NCBI RefSeq assembly: GCF_009834345.1
Contig: NZ_CP035042.1
Coordinates: forward strand, 4,836,001 to 4,900,000
Source of the DNA: Billgrantia tianxiuensis
GTDB lineage: Bacteria > Pseudomonadota > Gammaproteobacteria > Pseudomonadales > Halomonadaceae
Length of the DNA stretch: 64,000 nt
Direction: 5' to 3'
Position numbers and translations under genes: made by a program
Notes under the pieces: model-generated
Told to the model about the DNA's origin: nothing
Seen by the model: the letters and a program-made list of their open reading frames with translations, nothing else
The model's database searches: none
In this document: one piece after another, positions 45,099 to 53,504 of the stretch
How the letters are laid out: each line of letters begins with the position of its first letter
Position numbering within the stretch: position 1 is the first letter of the stretch

Positions 45099-45644
45099 TC
45101 AACCCCGGGCGTCGGGCAACGGCTTGACGATGAAGATGCCCACGTCGCAGCCGGGCTCGGCGGCGCTCTGGGTTTGTTCGGCGACGGTGCGCAGGGCACT
45201 GCCGCGGGCGGCAAGGATCTGGTCCATGGCGCCGGCGAACCAGCCGGTGAACATGTACTCCTCCTTGTGCCCCGTCTTGCCGAGCTGATAGACGAAGGCG
45301 CTGTGCTCCAGGCGTACCCGGGCGGTGCCGGCATCGAGGTCGATGTCTTCGGTCACGAACTTGCCCCAGCCGCGCTGGGAGAGACGCAGCATGTAGTGTT
45401 CGAACACGTCGACGCCTTCCAGGCCGTGCAGTTCGGCCTCTTTCTCGCACCAGTGCCAGGCACTCTTGTAGCCGGCGCGGTAGAGAATCTCGGCATACTT
45501 ATCCACACCCAGCGCTTCGGCGACGGCCGTGTGGTTGTTGATAAAGAAGTGCCGCGGTACGTAAAGCATCGGCAGGGCGTCGGTGGTCCACACGCCGGTT
45601 TCGCTATTCACTTCGATGGGCAGTTCAGGGGCCATCTTGGTCAC
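45099..45644 (-). CDS. DUF5943-family protein of the betaine locus
   Basis: 181 residues, soluble. The GTG at 45644 is preferred because GAGGAA lies eight bases upstream; an ATG at 45635 would be too far away. Segments such as YVPRHFFINNHTAVAEALGVDKYAEILYRAGYK and RGWGKFVTEDIDLDAGTARV suggest a V4R/4-vinyl-reductase-like fold. The gene regularly precedes dgcA in Pseudomonas-type betaine clusters (PA5397-like). Function unknown; a role in DgcA activity or assembly is possible. Confidence 0.8.
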   Translation of the reverse strand: MTKMAPELPIEVNSETGVWTTDALPMLYVPRHFFINNHTAVAEALGVDKYAEILYRAGYKSAWHWCEKEAELHGLEGVDVFEHYMLRLSQRGWGKFVTEDIDLDAGTARVRLEHSAFVYQLGKTGHKEEYMFTGWFAGAMDQILAARGSALRTVAEQTQSAAEPGCDVGIFIVKPLPDARG

Positions 45645-45710
45645 GGTCTTAATTCCTCAAAAATCGTTGTTCTTGGCGCTGGCGATTTGGCTCACGAATG
45701 AGTCCGGGCC

Positions 45711-45818
45711 GTCATGAGCGCAGCGAGAACAAGGCGCGAAGTCGAGAGAAAGCGGAGTGGACTGTTGTCCATGAGCATTTCGAACGACTTCGCAACGCAG
45801 TAATCGCAAGCGCAATAG
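45711..45818 (-). repeat. Intergenic repeat, copy B (between the dipeptidase and DUF5943 genes)
   Basis: 108 bases sharing with copy A the start GTCATGAGCG, the internal AAGCGGAGTGGACTG, CCATGAGCAT and the end GCGCAATAG. The two copies bracket the dgcA-DUF5943 pair. Confidence 0.75.
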
Positions 45819-45831
45819 GCCCGAAGGCCGG

Positions 45832-46809
45832 TTAAGAACCCCAAACGTCTTTCAAGATTCGCACCCAGTTCTCGCCCATGATCTTGCGCACCTGGGCCTC
45901 GCTGAAGCCGCGGCGCAGCAGCGCCTCGGTCAGGTTGGGGAACTCACCAATGGTGCGGATGCCCTCGGGATTGATGATCTTGCCGAAGCTGGTCAGGCGA
46001 CGGGCGTAGCCCTTGTCGTGGGTCAGCCACTCGAAGAAGTCCTTGCCGTGGCCCTGGGTGAAGTCGGTGCCGATGCCGATGGCGTCCTCACCGACGATGT
46101 TCATCACGTACTCGATGGCCTCGACGTAGTCGTCGACGGTGGCGTCGATGCCGGCGCGCAGGAAGGGGGTGAACATGGTCACACCGACGAAACCGCCGTG
46201 CTCGGCGATGAAGCGCAGCTCCTCGTCGGACTTGTTGCGCGGATGCTCCTTGAGACCGGACGGCAGGCAGTGTGAGTAGCAGACCGGTTTCTTCGACTCC
46301 AGGATGACCTCCTCGGAGGTCTTGGAACCGACGTGGGAGAGGTCGCACATGATGCCCACGCGGTTCATCTCGGCGACGATCTCGCGACCGAAGCCGGACA
46401 GGCCGCCGTCACGCTCGTAGCAACCGGTGCCCACCAGGTTCTGGGTGTTGTAGCACATCTGCACGATGCCGACGCCGAGCTGCTTGAAGATCTCGACGTA
46501 GCCGATCTGGTCCTCGAAGGCGTGGGCGTTCTGGAAACCGTAGATGATGCCGGTCTTGCCCTCTTCCTTGGCCCGGGTGATATCAGCGGTGGTACGCACC
46601 GGGCGCACCAGGTCGCTGCACTCGGCCATCAACTGATTCGATTTGACGATGTTGTCGACGGTGGCCTGGAAACCCTCCCACACCGAGACGGTGCAGTTGG
46701 CGGCGGTAAGTCCGCCGCGGCGCATGTCCTCGAACAGCTCGCGGTTCCACTTGGCGATAATCAGGCCGTCGATGACGATGGCGTCGTCGTGCAGGTCTTG
46801 GGGAGTCAT
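45832..46809 (-). CDS. Membrane dipeptidase-family (M19) metal hydrolase
   Basis: 325 residues, renal dipeptidase family. It has metal-site segments typical of M19: VIDGLIIAKW (where the more usual HND is altered), EVILESKKPVCYSHC, GGFVGVTMF and IGIGTDFTQGHG. The start at 46809 follows GGAGC. Homologues adjoin dgcAB in Pseudomonas betaine loci (PA5396-like), but the substrate there is not established as far as I know. It lies between gbdR and the DUF5943 gene on the same strand. Confidence 0.87.
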   Translation of the reverse strand: MTPQDLHDDAIVIDGLIIAKWNRELFEDMRRGGLTAANCTVSVWEGFQATVDNIVKSNQLMAECSDLVRPVRTTADITRAKEEGKTGIIYGFQNAHAFEDQIGYVEIFKQLGVGIVQMCYNTQNLVGTGCYERDGGLSGFGREIVAEMNRVGIMCDLSHVGSKTSEEVILESKKPVCYSHCLPSGLKEHPRNKSDEELRFIAEHGGFVGVTMFTPFLRAGIDATVDDYVEAIEYVMNIVGEDAIGIGTDFTQGHGKDFFEWLTHDKGYARRLTSFGKIINPEGIRTIGEFPNLTEALLRRGFSEAQVRKIMGENWVRILKDVWGS

Positions 46810-47080
46810 GGGGCGTGCTCCAGATCGGGTTGGCTTGACGGCAGCATAGCGCCGGCCAGGCAACCCCCGACTTCTGGAAGCGACGACGATAATTCCAAAA
46901 GCGTCATCTCTGTCGTGACTGCGACTAGCGGCACAGTCCAGCGGCACCGCATCGCCAGTAGCGACGCAGGGAATGCGAGCATGAAGAACCCGTCTCCCGC
47001 TTCAGCGGGAGACGGCGACACCAACGGGGAAGATGGGGAATGGCTCGCGGTACATGGCCACGAGCCATGGTAGGTTCAGA

Positions 47081-48241
47081 TCAATGGTCCAGGCGTACGC
47101 TGGCGTAGGTCGGTTCGCCACGGGCGTTGTCGAGCGCTACCAGCGCAGCGGAAATGGGCTGCTCCGGCACGGGTTGCAGCTCGAGCGGTTGTTGCAGCAG
47201 GAGGCCCTGAGACGGCTGCTCGGGAAGCACCGGGGGGCGCAGCGGGCTCATACCCAGCCGCTCTTCCCGCGGCGGCAGACCGAAGAATTCCCGGTAGCAC
47301 TTCGAAAAATGCGGCGTGGAGACGAAACCGCAGGCCGAGGCCACCTCGATGATCGACATCGAGGTCTGCTTGAGCAGCTGACGCGCCCGGGTAAGCCGCA
47401 GCTTGAGGTAATAGCGCGAAGGCGAACAGTTCAGGTACTTCTGGAACAGCCGCTCGAGCTGGCGCCGCGAGACATCGACGTAATCGGCCAGCTCCTCTAG
47501 CCCGATGGGCTCCTCCAGGTTGGCCTCCATCAACGCGACGATTTCCAGCAGCTTGGGCTGGGTGGTGCCCAGCACATGCTTGAGCGGTATCCGCTGGTGG
47601 TCGTTCTCGCCGCGCATGCGGTCGCAGATGAACATCTCGGAGATGCCCGCCGAAAGCTCGCGGCCATGTTCCCGCCCGATCAGGGTCAACATCATGTCCA
47701 GCGGCGCGGTGCCACCGGAGGCGGTGGCCCGGTCGCGGTCGATGGAGAACAGCCGGGTGGTGAGCACGGCGCGGGGGAACGACTCACGCATCGCCGCCAG
47801 ACACTCCCAGTGCACGCTGGTTTCATAGCCGTCCAGCAGCCCCGCCTTGGCCAGCGCCCAGCTGCCGGTGCAGATACCGCCCAGCCGGCGCGACAGGCGG
47901 GCCTGGGACTGCAGCCAGCTGATATGTTCGCGCTGCACGGCACGCGCCGGTCCCACGCCACCGCAGACGACGACCATGTCCAGCGCCAGCGGCATGGTGA
48001 TGGCGCCATCCGGCGTGACCCGCAGCCCATCGCTGGCCGAGATGGGGCCACCGTCCACGCTCAACGTGAACCAGCGATACAGTTCGCGCCCCGCCAGTTG
48101 GTTGGCCATGCGCAGCGGTTCGATGGCCGAGGCCAGCGAGAACAGGGTGAAGTTCTCCAACAGCAGGAAGCCCAGCGTCTGGGGCGCCGGTTCCTTGCAC
48201 GAGGCCTGGGAGTGGGATGCAGCCTGGGTGGACATGGACAT
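47081..48241 (-). CDS. gbdR: AraC-family regulator of betaine catabolism
   Basis: 386 residues. The N-terminal DJ-1/GATase1-like sensor domain (LGFLLLENFTLFSLASAIEPLRMAN, VVVCGGVGP, GICTGSWALAKAGLLDGY) is joined to a C-terminal double HTH (SIIEVASACGFVSTPHFSKCY). This is the GbdR/CdhR arrangement; GbdR activates gbcA, gbcB and dgc genes in response to betaine and dimethylglycine. The start at 48241 rather than 48247 is chosen because GGAG then stands seven bases upstream. Located at the far end of the locus it should control. Confidence 0.9.
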   Translation of the reverse strand: MSMSTQAASHSQASCKEPAPQTLGFLLLENFTLFSLASAIEPLRMANQLAGRELYRWFTLSVDGGPISASDGLRVTPDGAITMPLALDMVVVCGGVGPARAVQREHISWLQSQARLSRRLGGICTGSWALAKAGLLDGYETSVHWECLAAMRESFPRAVLTTRLFSIDRDRATASGGTAPLDMMLTLIGREHGRELSAGISEMFICDRMRGENDHQRIPLKHVLGTTQPKLLEIVALMEANLEEPIGLEELADYVDVSRRQLERLFQKYLNCSPSRYYLKLRLTRARQLLKQTSMSIIEVASACGFVSTPHFSKCYREFFGLPPREERLGMSPLRPPVLPEQPSQGLLLQQPLELQPVPEQPISAALVALDNARGEPTYASVRLDH

Positions 48242-48552
48242 GGTCATACTCCGATGCCGTAAGTCGTTATGGTTATCGGCATTTGTTGCTGTCAGGGTCT
48301 GGGGGGCAGCGCCTTGATGTGTCGCGATCAGGCAAGCCTACCCTTCACAATATTCCAAGATGTCGCTCCGGGATACGTTAAAAATCGGTCATTCGCGAAA
48401 AAGCCGCTAGATGGGCGGCCTTCCGGTGTCGCAACCAGGCGCTGCGAGTGTCGTTATCGGACAAATCACAATGTCGCCCCATGGTACTGCGTAGCGCTAG
48501 CCTTCCGGGCTCATCGGGTATCATGTCGTCGCCATCCCGACCGGAGCCCCGC
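48242..48552. other. Intergenic region between gbdR and the LysR gene
   Basis: 311 bases between divergent regulators. It presumably contains both promoters. No clear palindrome, terminator or small gene could be supported by eye. Confidence 0.5.
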
Positions 48553-49482
48553 ATGCTCAATCAGCGTGCCCTTGCCTATCTCAACGAAGTGATCCGCCAA
48601 GGCTCGCTACGCCGCGCCGCCGCCCGGCTCGACGTGGATGCCTCGGCGATCAGCCGTCAGCTCAGGGCGCTGGAGGAAGACCTCGGCATCAAGCTGTGCG
48701 AGCGGCACGGAGGCGGCATGCGCCCCACCGAGGCGGGACGCCTGCTGGTCCGCCACTTCCACTCTCAGCGCGCCGCCGAGGAGGCCGTACTGTCTCAGCT
48801 GATGGCGATCCAGGGGTTGGCCCGCGGCGAAGTACGCATCGCCGTGGGTGAGGGCTTCATCGCCGACCTGATCGCCGCACCGCTGGAGGCGTTCATGTCC
48901 ACCTTCGCCGGCATCGAGGTGGAGATCCGCATGGCGGGAGTCAATGAGGCGATGTCGCTGCTCAAGGACATGGAGGTCGACCTGGCGCTGCTCTACGCGC
49001 CGCCGGTGGACCCTTTGATTCGCTGCCACGTGGAAACCCGCCAGCCGCTGGACCTGATCGTGCCGCCGGGGCACGACCTGGCCGAACTGGCACGGCCGGT
49101 ACGGCTGCGTGACCTGCAGGGCGCACCCCTGGCACTGATGGACAACCCCTTCGGCATGCGCCAGATGGTCAACATGGTGGCCCACCAGGAGCGGATCCAT
49201 CTCGATGCCCGCCTGCATACCAACTCCGTTGCGGTACTCAAGAATTTCGTGCGCTCCGGCATCGGCGTGACCTTCATGCCCGAGCTGACCGTGAGCGACG
49301 AGATCCAGCGCGGCGAGATCCTCGCCCTGCCCATGGCCTACCCGGTCATGAACGGCGCCCGAGCGCAGATCGTCAGCCTGGAAGGGCGCGAGCTCACCAT
49401 GGCGGCCAAAGCCTGCGTCGAGCATCTACGCCAAGGCATGCGCTTCTTCCGAGGCGACGCTCCCAGACTGGCCGAGTCGTAG
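48553..49482 (+). CDS. LysR-family transcriptional regulator
   Basis: 309 residues. N-terminal winged helix (FLNEV-like YLNEVIRQGSLRRAAARL, DASAISRQLRALEEDLG) and the usual LysR co-inducer domain (GEVRIAVGEGFIADLIAAP...). The start at 48553 is set by CGGAG. It is encoded in the same direction as, and 145 bases before, a TRAP transporter operon and is the likely local regulator. A perfect hairpin (GCGTTGCT/AGCAACGC) and an AGTCAACGCATCAATTTCT stretch follow it and could hold the operator. Confidence 0.9.
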   Translation: MLNQRALAYLNEVIRQGSLRRAAARLDVDASAISRQLRALEEDLGIKLCERHGGGMRPTEAGRLLVRHFHSQRAAEEAVLSQLMAIQGLARGEVRIAVGEGFIADLIAAPLEAFMSTFAGIEVEIRMAGVNEAMSLLKDMEVDLALLYAPPVDPLIRCHVETRQPLDLIVPPGHDLAELARPVRLRDLQGAPLALMDNPFGMRQMVNMVAHQERIHLDARLHTNSVAVLKNFVRSGIGVTFMPELTVSDEIQRGEILALPMAYPVMNGARAQIVSLEGRELTMAAKACVEHLRQGMRFFRGDAPRLAES

Positions 49483-49497
49483 CAAGCGTCGTAGCAG

Positions 49498-49518
49498 GCG
49501 TTGCTGCAAAAGCAACGC
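49498..49518 (+). promoter_or_regulatory. Perfect hairpin/palindrome between the LysR gene and dctP
   Basis: GCGTTGCT, a GCAAA loop and AGCAACGC. There is no T run after it, so it may be an operator or a weak terminator of the LysR gene. Confidence 0.5.
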
Positions 49519-49627
49519 TTGCGGTATTGCATAGTCAACGCATCAATTTCTAGTCTGCTAATGGAATGCCGTGCCAGGCGCACGACATCGGCCCTTTGTC
49601 GTCAACAACAACACAAGGAGAACCCTC

Positions 49628-50665
49628 ATGACCCGCGACCTGCCCTCCGTGCTGAAGGGACTCGCCAGTGCCGGCCTGCTGGCCGGCGCCCTGGCGGCCG
49701 GCACCGCTCAGGCGGCCACCACCATCAACCTGAGCTACAACGGCGCCCCGGACCCGGACAAGAACGCCGTGCATGTCTTTGCCACCAACCTCAAGGAACT
49801 GGTCGAGGAGAAGACGGGCGGCGAACTTCAACTCGAGCTTTATCCCAACAGCATGCTCGGCGAGGAAGAGGATCGCATGGAGCAGACCATGAACACGCCG
49901 AGCCTCAACGTGGCCTCGTTCGCCGGCGTGTCACCCCTGGTCGAGGAGATCTTCGTCAGCGCCATTCCGTTCCTGTTCGAGGACTTCGAGGCGGCACGCA
50001 GCTTCTTCGACGAAGGCGAGTACTGGAACGAGATCGAGAGCGCCCTGCACGAACGCGCCGGCATCGAGATGCTCGCCGTGGTGGAAGAGGGCGGCTTCCT
50101 CGCCTTCACCAACAACAAGAAGCCGATCACCCACCCCGACGACTTCGAGGGCCTGCGCTTCCGCGCCATGGACCCGAGCCAGGTGGCGCTCTATGAGTCC
50201 TTCGGCGCCTCGGGCACGCCGATTCCCTGGACCGAGGTCTACATGGCCCTGCGTACCGGGGTCGCCGATGGGCAGATGAACCCGCCGATGTACATCATCC
50301 TCGGCAGCCTCTACGAGGTGCAGGATTATCTCACCCTGGCCAACATCCAGTACTCCAACCAGTTCCTGGTCGGCAACGCCGAGATGATCGAGGGCTGGGA
50401 CGACGCCACCCGCGAGGCCTTCCTCGAAGCCGTAACCGAGGCCAACCGCAACGCCCGTGAGCACAACGAGGCGAAGGTGGAGGAGCGCATCGCCTTCCTC
50501 GAGGAGCAGGGCATGGAAGTGATCCGCCCTTCCGAGGATGACATCGCCGCCTTCCGCGACGTGGGCCAGCCGGCCTATCTGGAGTGGCTGCGCGAGCGCG
50601 GCATCGACCAGCGCTGGATCGACCTGGCGCTGGAGGATGCCGGCATGACCGAGCTGCTCGACTGA
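49628..50665 (+). CDS. TRAP transporter substrate-binding protein (DctP family)
   Basis: Periplasmic binding protein of 345 residues. Signal peptide (MTRDLPSVLKGLASAGLLAG..., cleavage after AQA). The DctP pattern NLSYNGAPDPDKNAVHVFA, GELQLELYPNSMLGEE and RFRAMDPSQVALYESFGA includes the conserved Arg used to bind the substrate carboxylate, and GTPIPWTEVYMALRTGVADG follows. Ribosome site AAGGAG. First gene of a dctPQM operon; substrate unknown. Confidence 0.92.
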   Translation: MTRDLPSVLKGLASAGLLAGALAAGTAQAATTINLSYNGAPDPDKNAVHVFATNLKELVEEKTGGELQLELYPNSMLGEEEDRMEQTMNTPSLNVASFAGVSPLVEEIFVSAIPFLFEDFEAARSFFDEGEYWNEIESALHERAGIEMLAVVEEGGFLAFTNNKKPITHPDDFEGLRFRAMDPSQVALYESFGASGTPIPWTEVYMALRTGVADGQMNPPMYIILGSLYEVQDYLTLANIQYSNQFLVGNAEMIEGWDDATREAFLEAVTEANRNAREHNEAKVEERIAFLEEQGMEVIRPSEDDIAAFRDVGQPAYLEWLRERGIDQRWIDLALEDAGMTELLD

Positions 50666-50725
50666 ACCCACCCCGCAATGTCGCGAGGGCCACCCGGCCC
50701 TCGCCCGTGACGGCCGGAGTTTTCC

Positions 50726-51217
50726 ATGCCTTCGCTTCGCCAACGGGTACTGGCCGTGAGCCGGACACTCATCCTGACGCTTGCGGCCACGCTGCTGCTG
50801 ATCAACCTGGCGGCCATCCTCTACGGCGTCTTCATGCGCTACCTGGCCGGCGGGGCGCCGATCTGGACCGATGAGCTCGCACGCTTCCTGATCATCGCCA
50901 CGGTGATGCTCGCCGCCGGTGCCGTATGGGTCGAGGGAGGCCACATGCGCGTGGCGCTGATCGAGCGGCTGCTGCCGCGTGCCCTGGCGCGGGTGCTCAA
51001 CCTCTACCAGTGGCTGCTCACTCTGGTTCTGGCCCTGGGCGGCGCCTGGTTCAGCTACCGCTATGCCCTGTCGGTGGGCATGTTCACCACCTCCGGGCTC
51101 GGCATCAGTCGCACGATACCGCTGATGTCGCTGCCGCTGGGCTTCGCCCTGCTCGCCTGGCACGCGCTGTGGTACGGCCCGGCACCGCTGCCGACGATCA
51201 CCGAGGAGGTCGCATGA
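50726..51217 (+). CDS. TRAP transporter small membrane subunit (DctQ family)
   Basis: 163 residues, four membrane helices. The DctQ signature is visible: FMRYLAGGAPIWTDELARF, then VWVEGGHMRV. It forms the membrane complex with DctM. The start at 50726 has CGGAG; the stop overlaps the dctM start (ATGA). Confidence 0.92.
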   Translation: MPSLRQRVLAVSRTLILTLAATLLLINLAAILYGVFMRYLAGGAPIWTDELARFLIIATVMLAAGAVWVEGGHMRVALIERLLPRALARVLNLYQWLLTLVLALGGAWFSYRYALSVGMFTTSGLGISRTIPLMSLPLGFALLAWHALWYGPAPLPTITEEVA

Positions 51218-52491
51218 TCCTCACCATGCTGGCGGTGTTCCTCGCCCATGTGCTGCTCGGCCTGCCGCTGTTCCTTGCCTTGCTCGTCACCGCCGTGGTC
51301 GGCTTCCTGTTCGTCGACCCTGCGATGATCGCGCGCATGCTGCCGCAGCAGTTCTTCGGCGGCATCAACGTCTTCTCGCTGATGGCCATTCCGCTGTTCA
51401 TCCTGGCCGGCAACCTGATGAACGCCAGCGGGCTGACCGAGCGCCTGATGGGCCTGGCGCGCCTGCTGGTCGGCCACCTGCGCGGCGGCCTGGGCCATGT
51501 CAACGTGGTCTCCAGCGTGTTCTTCGCCGGGGTCAACGGCTCCGCCGTGGCCGACACCTCGGCGCTGGGTTCGCTGCTGGTACCGGCCATGCAGAAGGAG
51601 GGCTACTCGCGCGCCTTCGCCGCCGGCCTCACCGCCGGCAGCTCGCTGATCGGGCCGATCATCCCGCCCAGCATCTTCATGATCCTCTACGCCTCGCTGA
51701 CCAACACCTCGGTGGGCGACCTGTTCCTCGCCGGCGTGATCCCGGGGCTGCTACTGGGGGTCGCCTTCATGGGCATGAACGCCTGGTACGCCTGGCGCCA
51801 CGGGCTGCCCAAGCGCGGCGGCTTGCCGCGCCTCGGCGAACTCGGCCTCGCCGCGCTGGCCGCACTGCCGGCACTGATCGCTCCGTTCATCATCGTCGCG
51901 GGGATCGTGCTCGGCTTCGTCACGCCGACCGAATCCGGTGCGCTGACGGCACTCTACGTAGCGCTGTGCGGTATCCTGCTCGGCGGCCTGCGCCTCGGCG
52001 ACTTTTGGAGCGCCCTGCTGGACACGGCCCGCCTCACCTCGGCGATCTTCCTGATCATGGCGGCCTCGGCCACCATCAGCTGGCTGCTCTCCTACGCCCA
52101 GGTGCCGGCCCAGTTCGTGTCGCTGCTCGCTCCGTACATCGACAATGCCGTGCTGATCCTGCTGCTGCTCAGTGCCATCACCTTCGTCACCGGCATGTTC
52201 ATGGAGGAGGTGTCGGCGCTGATGCTGCTCACGCCGATCTTCGCCCCGGTGGCGATGATGGCGGGCATCGACCCGGTGCACCTGGGCATCGTCATCACGC
52301 TCAATATCACTATCGCCCTGATCACGCCGCCCATGGGCGCCTGTGTATTCGTCGCCGCCGCCGTCAGCCGCATCGAGATCGTCGCGCTGTTCCGCACCAT
52401 CTGGCCCTTCGTGCTGACGGCCATCGGCGTGCTGCTCCTGCTGATTCTCTTTCCGCAGCTGACACTCTGGCTGCCCGCTGCCATTGGATAG
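51214..52491 (+). CDS. TRAP transporter large membrane subunit (DctM family)
   Basis: 425 residues, about twelve hydrophobic segments. DctM features: PLFILAGNLMNASGLTERL, GGLGHVNVVSSVFFAGVNGS, GPIIPPSIFMILYAS and TPTESGALTALY. This is the ion-coupled channel subunit. It is coupled to dctQ by a four-base overlap and followed after four bases by a D-Ala-D-Ala dipeptidase gene, which is unusual company. Confidence 0.93.
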   Translation: MILTMLAVFLAHVLLGLPLFLALLVTAVVGFLFVDPAMIARMLPQQFFGGINVFSLMAIPLFILAGNLMNASGLTERLMGLARLLVGHLRGGLGHVNVVSSVFFAGVNGSAVADTSALGSLLVPAMQKEGYSRAFAAGLTAGSSLIGPIIPPSIFMILYASLTNTSVGDLFLAGVIPGLLLGVAFMGMNAWYAWRHGLPKRGGLPRLGELGLAALAALPALIAPFIIVAGIVLGFVTPTESGALTALYVALCGILLGGLRLGDFWSALLDTARLTSAIFLIMAASATISWLLSYAQVPAQFVSLLAPYIDNAVLILLLLSAITFVTGMFMEEVSALMLLTPIFAPVAMMAGIDPVHLGIVITLNITIALITPPMGACVFVAAAVSRIEIVALFRTIWPFVLTAIGVLLLLILFPQLTLWLPAAIG

Positions 52492-52495
52492 ACCC

Positions 52496-53254
52496 ATGCC
52501 CCGTCATACCCTGCCTGATTCCGAGGCCGTACCCAGCCAGCCGTTTCCCGGCTGGGAGTCGGTCAGCCGCCTGCCGATTCGCGACAACGGTGAACGCCTG
52601 GTGCCGATGAGCCTGGCGCCGCCGCCGATCAAGGTGTTTCCCGCCTATGCCCGGCTGGGCATTCCCGGTGCCGTGCCGGAGTGCTTCGTACGCGAGGGGG
52701 TCTACCGGGCGCTGCTGGCGGCAGCCCGGGCGCTACCCGAGGGCTTCGGCCTAGTGGTACTCGACGGCTGGCGCCCCTGGCGGGTCCAGCAGTACCTGTT
52801 CGATACGCTGCACGAAGCGATCCACCTGCGCCACCCCGAGCTCGGCGAGGAGGAGCTGCTTGAGCGCACCCGCGAGTTCGTCTCGCTGCCGAGCCGCGAT
52901 CCGGCAGCGCCGAGCCCGCATCTCACCGGCGGCGCCGTGGACGTCACCCTGTGCGATGCCGACGGCCTGCCGTTGGATATGGGGACGCTGTTCGACGAGG
53001 CGCTGCCCGCCTCGCATGCCGACCATTTCGAGCGCCTGGAATCGCTGAGCCCGGCGCAGCGCAGCGCGCGCGACAACCGCCGCCTGCTGTACCGGGTAAT
53101 GGCCGGGCAGGGCTTCACCAATCTGCCGAGCGAATGGTGGCACTACGACCTCGGCGACCAGCTATGGGCGCACTACGGCGGCCACACCGAAGCCCGCTAC
53201 GGTCCCGCCGAACTCGATACCATTGAGAACCGCTGGCGCCGGCAGCTGAGCTGA
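52496..53254 (+). CDS. D-alanyl-D-alanine dipeptidase (VanX/DdpX, M15D)
   Basis: Zinc dipeptidase of 252 residues. The M15D metal site [13 protein letters not shown] (SxHxxGxAxD) and the second site EWWHYDLG (ExxH) are intact, together with the [14 protein letters not shown] substrate region. No signal peptide, so probably cytoplasmic. It starts four bases after dctM, so it is part of the TRAP operon. Family members hydrolyse D-Ala-D-Ala or other D-amino dipeptides, which hints that the transporter may import such compounds; this is inference. Confidence 0.9.
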   Translation: MPRHTLPDSEAVPSQPFPGWESVSRLPIRDNGERLVPMSLAPPPIKVFPAYARLGIPGAVPECFVREGVYRALLAAARALPEGFGLVVLDGWRPWRVQQYLFDTLHEAIHLRHPELGEEELLERTREFVSLPSRDPAAPSPHLTGGAVDVTLCDADGLPLDMGTLFDEALPASHADHFERLESLSPAQRSARDNRRLLYRVMAGQGFTNLPSEWWHYDLGDQLWAHYGGHTEARYGPAELDTIENRWRRQLS

Positions 53255-53266
53255 GCACCAACGAAA

Positions 53267-53295
53267 GAAGCCCCACGGCAGAACCGTGGGGCTTC
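53267..53295 (+). terminator. Terminator after the dipeptidase gene
   Basis: GAAGCCCCACGG/CCGTGGGGCTTC inverted repeat with a five-base loop, twelve bases beyond the stop; only a weak T tract follows. Confidence 0.7.
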
Positions 53296-53302
53296 GAATT
53301 CG

Positions 53303-53379
53303 TGGCGCGCCCGGCAGGATTTGAACCTGCGACCTTTGGCTTCGGAGGCCAACACTCTATCCAACTGAGCTACGGGCGC
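53303..53379 (-). tRNA. tRNA-Arg (anticodon CCG)
   Basis: 77 bases on the minus strand with encoded CCA. The acceptor stem GCGCCCG pairs with CGGGCGC. The D arm GCTCAGTTGGATAGAGT is normal. The anticodon stem TTGGC/GCCAA encloses CTCCGAA (anticodon CCG). The T arm is GCAGGTTTGAATCCTGC. Confidence 0.97.
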
Positions 53380-53504
53380 TTATGCAAGGTGGCGCTGGAA
53401 GCCTTGTCGACTCCGCACGCCGGCAGCGCGTTGCGCTGCATGAAGCGGCCAACATCGTAACCGCCGGGGCCGAAACTGTCCAGCCTGGCGGCCTTTCACC
53501 AGGC

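Noticed and set aside
43058..45127. 689-codon plus-strand frame opposite dgcA
   Set aside because: Antisense shadow; dgcA carries clear flavoprotein motifs and a good ribosome site on the minus strand.
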